Shown here one piece after another: positions 1-8,769 of a stretch of 55,431 bases of DNA. The stretch lies in the IMG/VR virus record IMGVR_UViG_3300007523_000015, positions 1-55,431 of that record. The stretch is one strand, 5' to 3'. The notes under the pieces were generated by a model. That model was not told the origin of the DNA and ran no database searches. It saw only the letters and a program-made list of their open reading frames with translations. The first letter of the stretch is position 1. The number at the start of each line of letters is the position of its first letter. Made by a program: the position numbers and the translations under genes. Origin of the DNA: a virus.

Positions 1-497
1 AAGTCACCTGCTGCAAATGTAGCTACTGGCATTGTACCGTTAAATGCTGCAAATTCCATGTTAAATGTAACTGCACCAGCTGCAACGCTAACTAGAGCGC
101 CAACTGTATCCGTAGGTGCTGCACCAGCTGTTGTTACAACTGCTTGAGCATTAACTACTGGAAGTGCTGCTGCGATAAGACCGGCTGTATCAGAGAACCA
201 ACCTTCTGCATGGCCTAGCATAACGTCAACACTGAATGCTGATGCATCGTAACGGCTGATTGCTAATACTGTGGACTTTGTTTGCAATGTCTTAAGTGCT
301 TGAACCATTGCGCTTTCTACAACTGCGAAAGTTGCATCAGCTACAGTGCCATCACCAGCTGCCGTTGCTGTACCCAAAACACGAAGATCGGCTGTTAAAA
401 GAGCTGAGATGTCTGTATTGAAGGTTAACTTAACAAATGTTACTTGCTTCTCTACCCAAATGCCTGCATATGCGGCACCATTTACTTTTGTCGTCAT
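1..497 (-). CDS. virion structural protein, 3' end outside window
   Basis: An uninterrupted frame starts at an ATG at 497, with an AAGGAG ribosome binding site about 10 bases upstream, and runs off the left edge after 165 codons. The visible product begins MTTKVNGAAYAGIWVEKQ, is rich in Ala, Thr and Val, and I see no cysteine in it. That composition is common in phage capsid or tail decoration proteins, but I recognise no family. A late-promoter motif lies about 48 bases upstream (545-552), which supports a virion role. The function is inferred from composition and promoter type only. Confidence 0.6.
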   Translation of the reverse strand, partial: MTTKVNGAAYAGIWVEKQVTFVKLTFNTDISALLTADLRVLGTATAAGDGTVADATFAVVESAMVQALKTLQTKSTVLAISRYDASAFSVDVMLGHAEGWFSDTAGLIAAALPVVNAQAVVTTAGAAPTDTVGALVSVAAGAVTFNMEFAAFNGTMPVATFAAGD

Positions 498-543
498 TTT
501 GAAAACTCCTTAAATTTGTGATAGGTTAATCCTATTCATAAAC

Positions 544-1422
544 TTATTTATCATTTTCGGAAATATACTTGGCTATTTCGGGTGGATATATGAACATTTT
601 AGCATCATCTCGCATAGATAAGTCATATACAATCTGCTTCCATACCTTTTCTTGAGTATTCTTATCATAATTACGCTTAACAGCATTCATTAGTGTTTCG
701 ACACTGTCTAAATCAAACAATGTGTTACTTTCAGGAAATAATGTACCAATAACTGCGTGGAAATCAAATACAGGCGTAGTTAATTGCGTATCTTTCTGTT
801 TTTTATGAACTTTTCCCGAAGATTCGTTAAAAGTCGATACTCTTTCGACCTGAACAAACCCTTTTGGGCCAAATTTCCACCTAATCTGGGATACAGGGCG
901 CCCAAAAGTATCCAATTTATCTGAAACTTCGGTTGCCAATGCGGTACAAATTGCAGATATTAATATATTTCTGTGAAATCCTTTATACTCTGACTCGGCG
1001 CCGGCACTAAAATGGAATATCTTTTCCCATTTTACATCGCCAAATATAAAATCAACTTGAACAAACCCTGTTCGTGGTTTTCTCTCTTGTAGTTCTTCCT
1101 TGTAATTTACAATGGGATACTTAAGATGAATCATTGTTCCTGTTCGGCGAGTGTCATTTTCGTTATATATTAAATCCAAGTGCTTCTTGAATGCTACAGG
1201 ACCATGGCCCCACTCGTAGTCACCTAGAACTAAATCTAAGTCACCCGAATATTCTTTCTTACCAGTAGAACCTATAGCGAAATCATTCAAATCGATATGA
1301 AATCCTAGATCATCTGATAATTTATCTAACGTTGGCTTTACTTCCGATTTGTGAATGGTTCCGCAATCCGGTATAGCACCACCACCTTCATTTTCGGGTA
1401 TTGTTCTGTATTTTAGTTCCAT
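544..1422 (-). CDS. polymerase-beta-fold nucleotidyltransferase
   Basis: 292 residues. Residues about 51-66 carry the nucleotidyltransferase signature hG-S-x(8)-G-D-L-D-L (IGSTGKKEYSGDLDLVLG), and a third carboxylate fits FVQVDFIFGD near residue 120. This is the metal-binding triad of the pol-beta/MNT superfamily, which transfers a nucleoside monophosphate to RNA, protein or small molecules. The substrate cannot be read. It starts one base after the end of the KxDG ligase gene, so the two are almost certainly co-translated. Paired with a ligase, a role in RNA end repair is a reasonable inference but not shown. Its stop codon is embedded in a late promoter for the next gene. Confidence 0.75.
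   Translation of the reverse strand: MELKYRTIPENEGGGAIPDCGTIHKSEVKPTLDKLSDDLGFHIDLNDFAIGSTGKKEYSGDLDLVLGDYEWGHGPVAFKKHLDLIYNENDTRRTGTMIHLKYPIVNYKEELQERKPRTGFVQVDFIFGDVKWEKIFHFSAGAESEYKGFHRNILISAICTALATEVSDKLDTFGRPVSQIRWKFGPKGFVQVERVSTFNESSGKVHKKQKDTQLTTPVFDFHAVIGTLFPESNTLFDLDSVETLMNAVKRNYDKNTQEKVWKQIVYDLSMRDDAKMFIYPPEIAKYISENDK
545..552 (-). promoter_or_regulatory. T4-type late promoter GATAAATA
   Basis: GATAAATA on the minus strand, overlapping the stop codon of the upstream nucleotidyltransferase gene (GAT AAA TAA). The structural gene starts 48 bases downstream. The octamer matches the T4 late consensus TATAAATA and the NATAAATA form reported for exo-T4 phages. Confidence 0.6.
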
Positions 1423-1423
1423 T

Positions 1424-2797
1424 TTAGCTTTCTATTAAATATTTTCCTGCAACAGTCTCTAGCAAATCGGACGGAACAGTCGATTTCTCAATTTTGTATT
1501 TTGTGTCATTTATCCTAATAAATGTCTCTGCAAATGTCTCCAGAGTACGCCTTCTTATTTCGCCTGTATCGGTGTGATCTTTATATGATGCTAATAATCC
1601 AGATAACTCATAAGATGCTTCGTCTGCCAAATGAAATAGATATGATTTTATGGATTCAAATTCCATATATTCATTTATACTGCTAATAATATCTTTTATC
1701 GGTATATTTAATCTTTTCAAATATGGTCTAGCTTGTATAGTACCTAATTCTGGGTGGCCTAATGCAAATGCTAATCCTACGTCCAGTTTACCCATGATAC
1801 TTGCAGGATTCTGGGCACTCATCGATCTTTCATTTATACTGTTACGTGTTTTCCATGCACGCTGTCTCATTACCCCAAAGACATTTTTATCTACTAGTTT
1901 CAGCATATTTCCGGTGGTTTTATGCCTGAAGACAACACCTTCTATCCACCCACCTTCTTCGCATATTGGTCCAAATGCACTTGGACGATTATGGACAATG
2001 TATTGCAATAATATTTCTTTTATTACCAGTTTCATGTCCATAACTTGCTGCCGTAGTATTTCACGCTCGTTTGTTATGTCTAACTTTTCTGTTGACCAAT
2101 CTGAATGACTGATAAACTCGGGACACTTATTCATCTTCAACGAATATATGTCCAACCGTGATACACCATCATACATTGTCCCTGCATGTAGAAAATATTC
2201 TAACTTATCTAACAAATGCCTAACCTTTGTATAGATTTCGTTTGACAATGTTATTACCGGGGATCTTTTAAACTTCCAATCATGCATTTCTGTACGTATA
2301 GACATTGTAATACCGTCGTCAGTATACGGAACATCTAACACTGTGGATATGTACTTGTCTGCTAAAGAATTTTGCAACTTGTTTATGTCTACTAATCCAG
2401 CTGTTGACCTTAAAAAGATCAAGTAATTCGTGTCGGGTGAATAAGGTACCACGTTTGGTAATTCTCCAAATAAAACTTCACATTCTATTTGGTCACCTAC
2501 ACTTAGTCCAATCTCTTTTAACGTCGGAAGAATAGATTCTAATAACAGATGTACTGATCTTCTGTAAGTTGTAGAAAATTGGATGTCGTATTCTGTTGCA
2601 CTGTAATGTCTTTTGCCGCCTTTGGATTCTCTGGATGTATAAAATCCAAGTTCGTCCATGCCGAACAAGATCTGGCTTCCATCTAACTTTTCCGTTGTTT
2701 CGTAGCTAATGCCTAATTCTTTCACAGTTTGAATAAATTCCAAAGGTGGTAAATCTTCAATGTGGGTAATCCCACGTGATCTTTCAGTTAAAATCAT
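1424..2797 (-). CDS. ATP-dependent RNA/DNA ligase-like nucleotidyltransferase
   Basis: 457 residues with the covalent nucleotidyltransferase motifs in order: motif I TEKLDGSQ (lysine nucleophile near residue 38), motif III GFYTSRE near 51-57, motif IV IEGVVFR near 285, and motif V LKLVDK near 299. These are the active-site motifs of polynucleotide ligases and capping enzymes. The length and the roughly 150-residue C-terminal extension exceed T4 Rnl1 or Rnl2. The gene overlaps the upstream 326-codon gene by 4 bases and is followed after one base by the nucleotidyltransferase gene. I infer RNA ligation or repair rather than replicative DNA ligation because of that neighbour; OB-fold content was not checked. 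Confidence 0.75.
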   Translation of the reverse strand: MILTERSRGITHIEDLPPLEFIQTVKELGISYETTEKLDGSQILFGMDELGFYTSRESKGGKRHYSATEYDIQFSTTYRRSVHLLLESILPTLKEIGLSVGDQIECEVLFGELPNVVPYSPDTNYLIFLRSTAGLVDINKLQNSLADKYISTVLDVPYTDDGITMSIRTEMHDWKFKRSPVITLSNEIYTKVRHLLDKLEYFLHAGTMYDGVSRLDIYSLKMNKCPEFISHSDWSTEKLDITNEREILRQQVMDMKLVIKEILLQYIVHNRPSAFGPICEEGGWIEGVVFRHKTTGNMLKLVDKNVFGVMRQRAWKTRNSINERSMSAQNPASIMGKLDVGLAFALGHPELGTIQARPYLKRLNIPIKDIISSINEYMEFESIKSYLFHLADEASYELSGLLASYKDHTDTGEIRRRTLETFAETFIRINDTKYKIEKSTVPSDLLETVAGKYLIES

Positions 2798-3774
2798 TTT
2801 TTAGTTCGGCCGAGCGATGTTTGTTGATAATTTCTAATCAATATACTTCTGTCAGAACGTTCCTCATTTACAATTGCAGTAAATATTTCTCGTATGTCTT
2901 CCACTACTGCTTTCCCGTAGGATTCAACAGATTCCTTAAATCCATATTCAGATGCCATAAATGCTTTTAGTTCTTCAGCAATACCATTGTCCTTTGCATA
3001 TTTTGCAATTTTTTGTATCACTGGACTTTGTGTCGGCTCTGCATATTCGTCACTACCGCGTTGTTTACCGAACACAGAAGAAAATACTTTGTTTATTTCC
3101 TTTTTATTAAATCCATGATTAGTAAGTATAGCATAAATATCGCGTGTGTCATCCGGATAACCCTCGTCCGCCCAAGATTTCTGTAAATCGCTTACATCTA
3201 TTTTATCTTTCCTCAATCCTTTAAATATTCTGCCAAGTCCAGACGGCTTATTCTTTAGATCGCCCGCTTTCTTAAAAACATCCTTTGCATCGGCCGAACT
3301 TAGCTGTGCTTCGTGTAAACTTTCTGTATCCGGATCATAATTCGGATCGCGGACTGCATTCTTACTAATGACATAGTATTCGTCACCGTCTGCTACAACA
3401 GACCAAGTAGCAATCAATGTTTTAATGAGTCTAGAATACAATTTTTTCCGGCTGGGTTCGTATGCTGAAAAGTTTATTACTCGAACTTGATAGCGTCTTA
3501 TAAAACTATCCATAATATCGATGACTGTCGACATAACTGCTACCGATGAGCCATCGCCTGTCACAGAATAGGCCTGGGATAAGTCTTTTGACGAATTGTT
3601 TCTGAATTCTACTACCCATATTGGGTCTTTATATCCTCGAAATAATTCCGAACGTACGGCAGTAAATTCATATTCTTTATCTCCAGCAGCGAATTCGGCT
3701 CTGTATTCTTCTCCGTTACGAAGGGTTTCTTTCCAGGGCAACGGTGCATTAAATAATTCATTAAGTTTATCCAT
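2794..3774 (-). CDS. conserved hypothetical protein, possible GNAT-like N-terminus
   Basis: 326 residues. The first 130 residues contain a stretch INFSAYEPSRKKLYSRLIK followed by a predicted strand, which resembles the late part of acetyltransferase-like domains in phage proteins; the similarity is weak. The second half is charged, with an internal segment DDTRDIYAILTNHGFNKKEI. No catalytic motif is certain. It overlaps its neighbours on both sides (8 bases with the 226-codon gene, 4 with the ligase), so it belongs to one translationally coupled unit fed by a late promoter at 4743-4750. Confidence 0.6.
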   Translation of the reverse strand: MDKLNELFNAPLPWKETLRNGEEYRAEFAAGDKEYEFTAVRSELFRGYKDPIWVVEFRNNSSKDLSQAYSVTGDGSSVAVMSTVIDIMDSFIRRYQVRVINFSAYEPSRKKLYSRLIKTLIATWSVVADGDEYYVISKNAVRDPNYDPDTESLHEAQLSSADAKDVFKKAGDLKNKPSGLGRIFKGLRKDKIDVSDLQKSWADEGYPDDTRDIYAILTNHGFNKKEINKVFSSVFGKQRGSDEYAEPTQSPVIQKIAKYAKDNGIAEELKAFMASEYGFKESVESYGKAVVEDIREIFTAIVNEERSDRSILIRNYQQTSLGRTKK

Positions 3775-4447
3775 TGGACAATAACCTCCAAAGTGCCATT
3801 CTCTGTTGCTCAGTCATTGTATCTCGAATCAACCTTTTAATTTTACGAATGTTTTCTTGCTTCTTTTCTGTGTCTTGTTCTGGTGGCACTTCTGTTTGCG
3901 GTGATGCCTGTCCAGGCTGCTGTGTTCGACCAGGTTTCTGTTTTTGTGAAGTTCCCTTTTCATTGGCAGATAGCATATCGAAAATTTTCTCGACATCATC
4001 CTCGTCTAAGTTATATCCCGGATCATCTTTAAATGCTTCGTCTACTTTGTCTCTGTAATCGACGTCGGTCGCATTATCCGTATTAATTTTTTTCTTTTTA
4101 GGTGCAGGTTTGGCAGGACCCGGTAACAGCCGCTGCTGTGGACCCGGTAACTGTGCCTGTTTCGATGGAGCCGGGGCAGGCAACTGTCCTTGCTTTGGTG
4201 CTGGTGGCGCGCCTAATGATTTTGGTGCTCCGGAGATTGCTTTACCTGTTAGTGCAGTGTGAATTGCATTACTGATTTCGTCGGGTGTATAGTCTGATGC
4301 ACCGTCCAGGAACGTAGCTACATCATCCGATGTTACTTTTCTGTTGTAGGTTAGATTGCCTGTGTCTGGATCAGAGTTTAATTTAACAATCTGGTTGTTC
4401 TTTAAATACTGTATCCATTTCTTAACAAGTGCTGGATTAGCTGCCAT
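3767..4447 (-). CDS. Pro/Ala/Gln-rich linker protein, function unknown
   Basis: 226 residues in three parts: a helical N-terminal segment of about 80 residues (MAANPALVKKWIQYLKNN), a central Pro-Ala-Gln-rich linker with repeated LPGP and LPAP units (about residues 80-120), and a charged C-terminal helical region ending LWRLLSNG. The linker suggests a tether between two folded parts, as in scaffold or virion accessory proteins, but no family is recognised. It overlaps the 93-codon gene by 11 bases upstream and the 326-codon gene by 8 bases downstream. Confidence 0.6.
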   Translation of the reverse strand: MAANPALVKKWIQYLKNNQIVKLNSDPDTGNLTYNRKVTSDDVATFLDGASDYTPDEISNAIHTALTGKAISGAPKSLGAPPAPKQGQLPAPAPSKQAQLPGPQQRLLPGPAKPAPKKKKINTDNATDVDYRDKVDEAFKDDPGYNLDEDDVEKIFDMLSANEKGTSQKQKPGRTQQPGQASPQTEVPPEQDTEKKQENIRKIKRLIRDTMTEQQRMALWRLLSNG

Positions 4448-4718
4448 CAGAATCGTCGTCCCCGTAGCCGCCAGTCTTTATTCGTTTGACCATGCGAGTG
4501 AAACGATTAGGGTCTGCACCTCGTATGCTAGACACAAACCGTTTCTTTAGTGCTTCTGCTTCTTCAGCAGAATAGGAATCGTCTATTGATTCTAACAGAT
4601 TAATAGCCGAGACTATAATATGCTGAGCACGAGCTTCTATTAGTTCTTCCTTGCTCTTTACCGGAACATAGGTACTAATTTCTTCTAAGATAGATCTGCT
4701 TCTTCGATTAATAGACAA
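4437..4718 (-). CDS. small conserved hypothetical protein
   Basis: 93 residues, first gene of the 4718-544 unit, starting 25 bases downstream of a late-promoter motif. The middle is helical (KEELIEARAQHIIVSAINLL) and the tail is Gly/Asp-rich (GGYGDDDSDGS). No motif assigns a function. Position and promoter suggest a late, possibly virion-associated product. Confidence 0.6.
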   Translation of the reverse strand: MSINRRSRSILEEISTYVPVKSKEELIEARAQHIIVSAINLLESIDDSYSAEEAEALKKRFVSSIRGADPNRFTRMVKRIKTGGYGDDDSDGS

Positions 4719-4742
4719 TTTATAAGCTCCAGTTACTTTTGT

Positions 4743-4750
4743 TATTTATC
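4743..4750 (-). promoter_or_regulatory. T4-type late promoter GATAAATA
   Basis: GATAAATA on the minus strand; its G is the last base of the TAG stop of the gp41 C-terminal fragment. It lies 25 bases before the start of the gene at 4718 and would drive the five-gene unit down to 544. Confidence 0.6.
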
Positions 4751-5280
4751 TATTTTTTCTTCAGAAAAGACCTTAACGAGGCAGCACCTTCTAACGGGTC
4801 TACTTTCATGCTCGGCTTAGTCATAGACATGATCTCACCGGATAATGGGTCTATCTTTTGAGCAGTTTTTACCACACTATTCTTCTTCAGTTGATCATAA
4901 ATGTTCTTAGTTGTTGCCATAGTTGCATTATCATCACCCTCTTCCAAGTCTGTGATTCTTAAACTCTTTGTATTGAACATTAAGTCTACTTTCGAACCAA
5001 CACCCGAACTAGAACGCGTCTTCATAAATTGAATTTGGTAACGACCACTTTCTTTCATTGCTGCACTTGTAAAAATACCGACAACGTTATCTGCTGTATT
5101 AACTTTAGAAATACCGCCTGCAATGTGACTTGGGTCGAATTCGATCTCTTCATATGACGAATTGTGTGTAAGAACATCATTAGCAAAGAATAAATGGTCA
5201 CCGGTGGTGGTGATATCTATTGTATCTATTTCACCTATATATTCTATTTCTACAATTTCGTCTTCAAATATTGCTTTCAT
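4750..5280 (-). CDS. gp41: split intein C-half fused to gp41 helicase C-terminal part
   Basis: 176 residues. Residues 1-40 are a C-terminal intein half: MKAIFEDEIVEIEYIGEID, then block F (TTGDHLFFANDVL) and the terminal His-Asn (block G). Residue 41 is the +1 serine of the C-extein, which begins SSYEEIEFDPSH and continues as the DnaB-family C-terminal region. Protein trans-splicing with the half at 6577-7869 would rebuild a gp41 helicase of about 476 residues, close to T4 gp41. The layout and sequence resemble the gp41-1 class of split inteins first found in marine metagenomes. The start overlaps the end of the endonuclease gene by 17 bases. Confidence 0.92.
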   Translation of the reverse strand: MKAIFEDEIVEIEYIGEIDTIDITTTGDHLFFANDVLTHNSSYEEIEFDPSHIAGGISKVNTADNVVGIFTSAAMKESGRYQIQFMKTRSSSGVGSKVDLMFNTKSLRITDLEEGDDNATMATTKNIYDQLKKNSVVKTAQKIDPLSGEIMSMTKPSMKVDPLEGAASLRSFLKKK

Positions 5281-6544
5281 TTAAGAACTCCACGCATTCT
5301 GTTATTGTTTGATGTTTATGTTTTACATAGTCCGCCGACCATACTATTTTAATCATGTATCCTAATTCCTGTAAAATACTTAGTCTGATGCGATCCTCTT
5401 CCCAGATCACAGATGAAGTAATCCCCCTTCTCCTCGGATTAGGTGTATCCCGGGGTGCATATATTGACGGGTTAGCATGATAGACATCTCCATAAAATTC
5501 TATTATCCGATTATTATATATCAGATCGGGCTTGATAAAGTGCCGTTTATATTTTCTTTTGGTCTCGTCATCTAGCACAATTGCTGTTTCATTCTCACCA
5601 TAACAAATGGCCCCATTAATAAATACCGAAATATAATCAAACATTTCTGTAGAAATTTTAGATCTAGATCTTGTAGATTTACACGAATTTGCTAAATTAT
5701 CTATTTTCTTTTTAAACAATTTCTTACCTTCTACCTCGCCGTATTTTCCTACAAATGCATCCTCTGTTCCCTTAAATGCTACTCGTGCCCCATTTATATA
5801 TGCTGTGGTTATATCGTTGGACATTTTTGTTATATATTTGAGATAGCTGGTAGTACCGTCGACTTCACCGTGCCTCGAAATAAACGATTCTATCGATGTG
5901 TTGTTCTTAACTTCCTTACACCGTTGACGACCTTCCACATCCCCCAATTCATCTATATATCGTTGACGAGATACCTTGTAACGTTGATTTTTTAGTTTAT
6001 TATAATATACCTCTGAGCCCTTCTCCTTACCATACTTGATAATAAAGAATTCTTCATTGTATTTGGCAAAATTGTATCCATCGATGTGCTTCTGTGCATA
6101 AGATGCTGCACGTTTTATTAAATATGCTTGCCATTTTTGTCTACCTAAAATTTCACCATATCTTTTTATATAATTGCTCTCGGACGCGCCTCGATTTGAT
6201 AATAATTCGTTTGTTCTCTCCACACCATATTTACTAATGTAGTCTGCTCGTGTACGGGCTGATTTAATACATTTTTCCTTAAATCGCCTATACCCTTCTT
6301 TTAATCCATACCTATAATAAAAGAATTTTTTTGATGATGAATCTTTTCCCAATAGAAGTATTTTCGATATACGCTTGCTGAGCGACGAAAACGATACATT
6401 ATATTCCTTTAAAGTCCGGATATACCCGACTACCCGGCTTGCCGACATTTTCCTAGGATTAAATAATTCCTCAGCAACAATTATCTGCTGTTTTTCAAAA
6501 TCAGTAAACCCAATAGGCAAGAGTTTTGATAAATATTTCGACAT
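5264..6544 (-). CDS. Vsr-like (EDxHD-type) homing endonuclease between the gp41 halves
   Basis: 426 residues from the ATG at 6544, which has an AGAGGA site 8 bases upstream; an in-frame TTG 27 bases earlier is less likely. The body holds several copies of a repeat with a K/R-Y-G-E-x-x-G core (for example ISKYGVERT, IKRYGEILG, IIKYGKEKG, VGKYGEVEG), probably DNA-binding. The C-terminal 100 residues form the nuclease: KPDLIYNNRIIEFYGDVYHA, then W-x-x-D-x-x-R and a GYMIKIVW strand, as in Vsr-like endonucleases. It separates the two split-intein halves, the 'fractured gene' arrangement. A late promoter lies 34 bases upstream. Confidence 0.88.
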   Translation of the reverse strand: MSKYLSKLLPIGFTDFEKQQIIVAEELFNPRKMSASRVVGYIRTLKEYNVSFSSLSKRISKILLLGKDSSSKKFFYYRYGLKEGYRRFKEKCIKSARTRADYISKYGVERTNELLSNRGASESNYIKRYGEILGRQKWQAYLIKRAASYAQKHIDGYNFAKYNEEFFIIKYGKEKGSEVYYNKLKNQRYKVSRQRYIDELGDVEGRQRCKEVKNNTSIESFISRHGEVDGTTSYLKYITKMSNDITTAYINGARVAFKGTEDAFVGKYGEVEGKKLFKKKIDNLANSCKSTRSRSKISTEMFDYISVFINGAICYGENETAIVLDDETKRKYKRHFIKPDLIYNNRIIEFYGDVYHANPSIYAPRDTPNPRRRGITSSVIWEEDRIRLSILQELGYMIKIVWSADYVKHKHQTITECVEFLNESNI

Positions 6545-6576
6545 GTAATTACATCCTCTGTTTAGTTGCAATGCAC

Positions 6577-7869
6577 TTATTTATCTCTTACATACAAGAT
6601 TGACCCCATAGCGAGGCCAGATTCTATACTACATGCCTGGGCTGTAGTTGGGAATATATGAGAACCCGAACAAATAATCTCCTTTCCGGATTTTGTCTTT
6701 ATCTTAAACACTTTTTGTTTCGAATGCCATTTGTCTATAACTGTATTATATACGCCGTCTTTAGACAGGATCTTATCACCTATATTAACATCTTTCAATC
6801 GCACGGTGCCATTTGTTTCAGAAATAATGTTTGTGTTAGGGTGCAGGCAACGGTTCAACTGTGAAGCTGAAACTGTAACAGTCTGTAGTTCCACTGCCAG
6901 GTTACGTAATTCTTCTGTTACATATTTGTCCTTAACAAACAAGTTCTCTGCAGAAATCTTCTTACTCATTGGCATCATTAAATCTAAGTAGTCAACTAAG
7001 ATTGCATCTACTTTTCTTCCCGAATGAATTTCATATTCCTTAATGAATGCTCGTATATCGTTCGACGTACATCCATTGGGAAGTTGCTTAACCCGCAATG
7101 AACCGCCACTCTTTTGCTGCGATGCCCTGACCTTAATGTGAACGTCGTCGATGTTACGCATAACTTCTCGAGTTTCATATCCAGTATGCATTGCATCAAT
7201 ACGCATTGAACAAAGTTTTTCACTAAGTTCTAATGTTAAGTATACTACATTAAATCCAGCCTGGGCCCAATTAACTGCAAGGTTTTGCAAGAAAAGGGAT
7301 TTTCCTGCACCTGATTGTCCTGCAAAGATGGTTATTTCGCCTTTATTAAAGCCGCCATATAGTTTCTCATCGACTGTCTTCCACCCTGTAGAAACTTGTC
7401 CCTTGCCCTCTCTGATCGCCTCGAGACGCTCTTTGGGGTTAGCATAGTAATCTGTTCCCAAATCTTTAACCAGCGCGATCTGTACCGCCGCTTTGATAGA
7501 TGTTTCAACCTCGCCATATCTCCCCTCATCCAATAACTCAGGTGATGCCAATATTGCATCACGCAAAGATTTATATCTACAAAAAAGTTCTATTTCTTTT
7601 AAAAACCATCTATCCTCTTTTGCTGCTACCTCTGGAATAAGTTCAATATTTTTACCCGTAAGTGACCTGACCTGCTCAATAGCCGGCAATGTTGAATAAT
7701 CTTTAAAATGAGAAATAATAATACTAACAACGTCTTTATTTTGCTTATTGTCGAAAAAATTAGCATCTAATATACCGGAACACCTTACAAACAATTCATG
7801 ATTACTCATCATAAATTGTATAAACAACGTTTCTATATCAGAATTGTATTCTTTAATTTCACTTTCCAT
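6577..7869 (-). CDS. gp41: gp41 replicative helicase N-terminal part with split intein N-half
   Basis: 430 residues from the ATG at 7869 (AAGG upstream; the preceding TTG is in frame but less likely). The N-extein (about 340 residues) has the DnaB/gp41 RecA-like core: Walker A GQSGAGKS, Walker [11 protein letters not shown], and motif H4 ending ASQLNR. The intein half starts at the next Cys ([10 protein letters not shown]) and has block A and block B ([11 protein letters not shown]), then stops after 90 residues. Insertion is directly after QLNR, a highly conserved active-site motif. The protein unwinds DNA 5'-3' on the lagging strand with gp61. The upstream GIY-YIG gene overlaps its start by about 11 bases. 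Confidence 0.93.
   Translation of the reverse strand: MESEIKEYNSDIETLFIQFMMSNHELFVRCSGILDANFFDNKQNKDVVSIIISHFKDYSTLPAIEQVRSLTGKNIELIPEVAAKEDRWFLKEIELFCRYKSLRDAILASPELLDEGRYGEVETSIKAAVQIALVKDLGTDYYANPKERLEAIREGKGQVSTGWKTVDEKLYGGFNKGEITIFAGQSGAGKSLFLQNLAVNWAQAGFNVVYLTLELSEKLCSMRIDAMHTGYETREVMRNIDDVHIKVRASQQKSGGSLRVKQLPNGCTSNDIRAFIKEYEIHSGRKVDAILVDYLDLMMPMSKKISAENLFVKDKYVTEELRNLAVELQTVTVSASQLNRCLHPNTNIISETNGTVRLKDVNIGDKILSKDGVYNTVIDKWHSKQKVFKIKTKSGKEIICSGSHIFPTTAQACSIESGLAMGSILYVRDK
6578..6585 (-). promoter_or_regulatory. T4-type late promoter GATAAATA before the intein endonuclease
   Basis: GATAAATA on the minus strand, embedded in the end of the gp41 N-half gene (AGA GAT AAA TAA). The endonuclease ATG lies 34 bases downstream, so the endonuclease may be expressed late, separately from gp41. 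Confidence 0.6.
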
Positions 7870-8737
7870 CAATCTTATCCTTATATTTCTTAATTACAGA
7901 TTCTGATATTTTCTTTTTAGATTCTAAGGAATGATTTTTCCCTGACATACCAGTAACTACCCTTTTTCCAGATTTCCATTCTTCCATTAATCTCTCAGAG
8001 ATTGCAAATTTTTCTTTTGCTGTTTTAGGTGGCAATTTATTTCCTGCATTGGCCTTTCCTATTTTTTCTTTTCTATCATCCGACATTGGTCCTCGCCCTA
8101 ATATCCATCCATTGCTTATATAAGAATTTAATTCATCGAGGCATACCTTTTTTATTATGTCATCTTTTATTATGTATTTCTTACCAGATGGTAACTTGCC
8201 TTTTACCCACCCATCTGATATAAATTTGTCTAGCAAAACCGGATCAATCTTTTTATATTCTATACCGTTGTTTACTGCTATTTTACCTTTTTGTGATTTA
8301 CTCATCCTATCTTTTGTTTCATCGGACCATTTACATCCTGCAGTAGTTGGAATTTTTGTTTTACTTTTTCTTTCTAGCCGTTCTTGTTCGGATAAACTTA
8401 TATAATAGTCCTTTGCAGATTGAGATAATTTTTTAGATGTTTCCTCTGTTGTTATTCTCCCAGCACCCCCTTCTCCGCCGCCAGTTCTGTTCAATAAAAT
8501 TCCGGTCCCGCGGTCTTTTCTTCCCCACCATTTAATATATCTGCGCTCTAATGCAAAAGCACCTACCTCCGATAAATTGTTTTCTAATATAATAATGTAT
8601 GATCTGTTTTTCGGAACAGGGATATTCTTATGGGTACTAAACGCACGGCTGCCGTGACCTTTTCCTATATAATATGGTGTCCCGATTTTTGCTGTAGCAG
8701 AATCTCTGCAACGAATATAGGCATAAATATAAAACAT
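7859..8737 (-). CDS. GIY-YIG homing endonuclease between gp61 and gp41
   Basis: 292 residues. GIY-YIG nuclease at the N-terminus (IYAYIRC ... [12 protein letters not shown]), with the catalytic Glu probably in [11 protein letters not shown] and the following conserved [11 protein letters not shown]. The C-terminal part has NUMOD-like DNA-binding segments ([29 protein letters not shown]). A free-standing gene of this type in an intergenic spacer of the replisome genes is typical of T4-like phages (Seg family logic: cut the same site in a phage lacking the gene). A GATAAATA motif sits only 5 bases before the ATG. Confidence 0.88.
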   Translation of the reverse strand: MFYIYAYIRCRDSATAKIGTPYYIGKGHGSRAFSTHKNIPVPKNRSYIIILENNLSEVGAFALERRYIKWWGRKDRGTGILLNRTGGGEGGAGRITTEETSKKLSQSAKDYYISLSEQERLERKSKTKIPTTAGCKWSDETKDRMSKSQKGKIAVNNGIEYKKIDPVLLDKFISDGWVKGKLPSGKKYIIKDDIIKKVCLDELNSYISNGWILGRGPMSDDRKEKIGKANAGNKLPPKTAKEKFAISERLMEEWKSGKRVVTGMSGKNHSLESKKKISESVIKKYKDKIDGK

Positions 8738-8742
8738 AACTA

Positions 8743-8750
8743 TATTTATC
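8743..8750 (-). promoter_or_regulatory. late promoter motif directly before the GIY-YIG start
   Basis: GATAAATA on the minus strand separated by only 5 bases (TAGTT) from the ATG at 8737. A late transcript initiating the usual 6-7 bases downstream would be leaderless. It may instead be a chance match. Confidence 0.4.
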
Positions 8751-8769
8751 GTATTCTATTAGAAACCTA

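Noticed and set aside
1650-2108. 152-codon plus-strand frame opposite the ligase gene
   Set aside because: It is the antisense of a strongly motif-supported gene; composition and lack of ribosome binding site mark it as a shadow frame.
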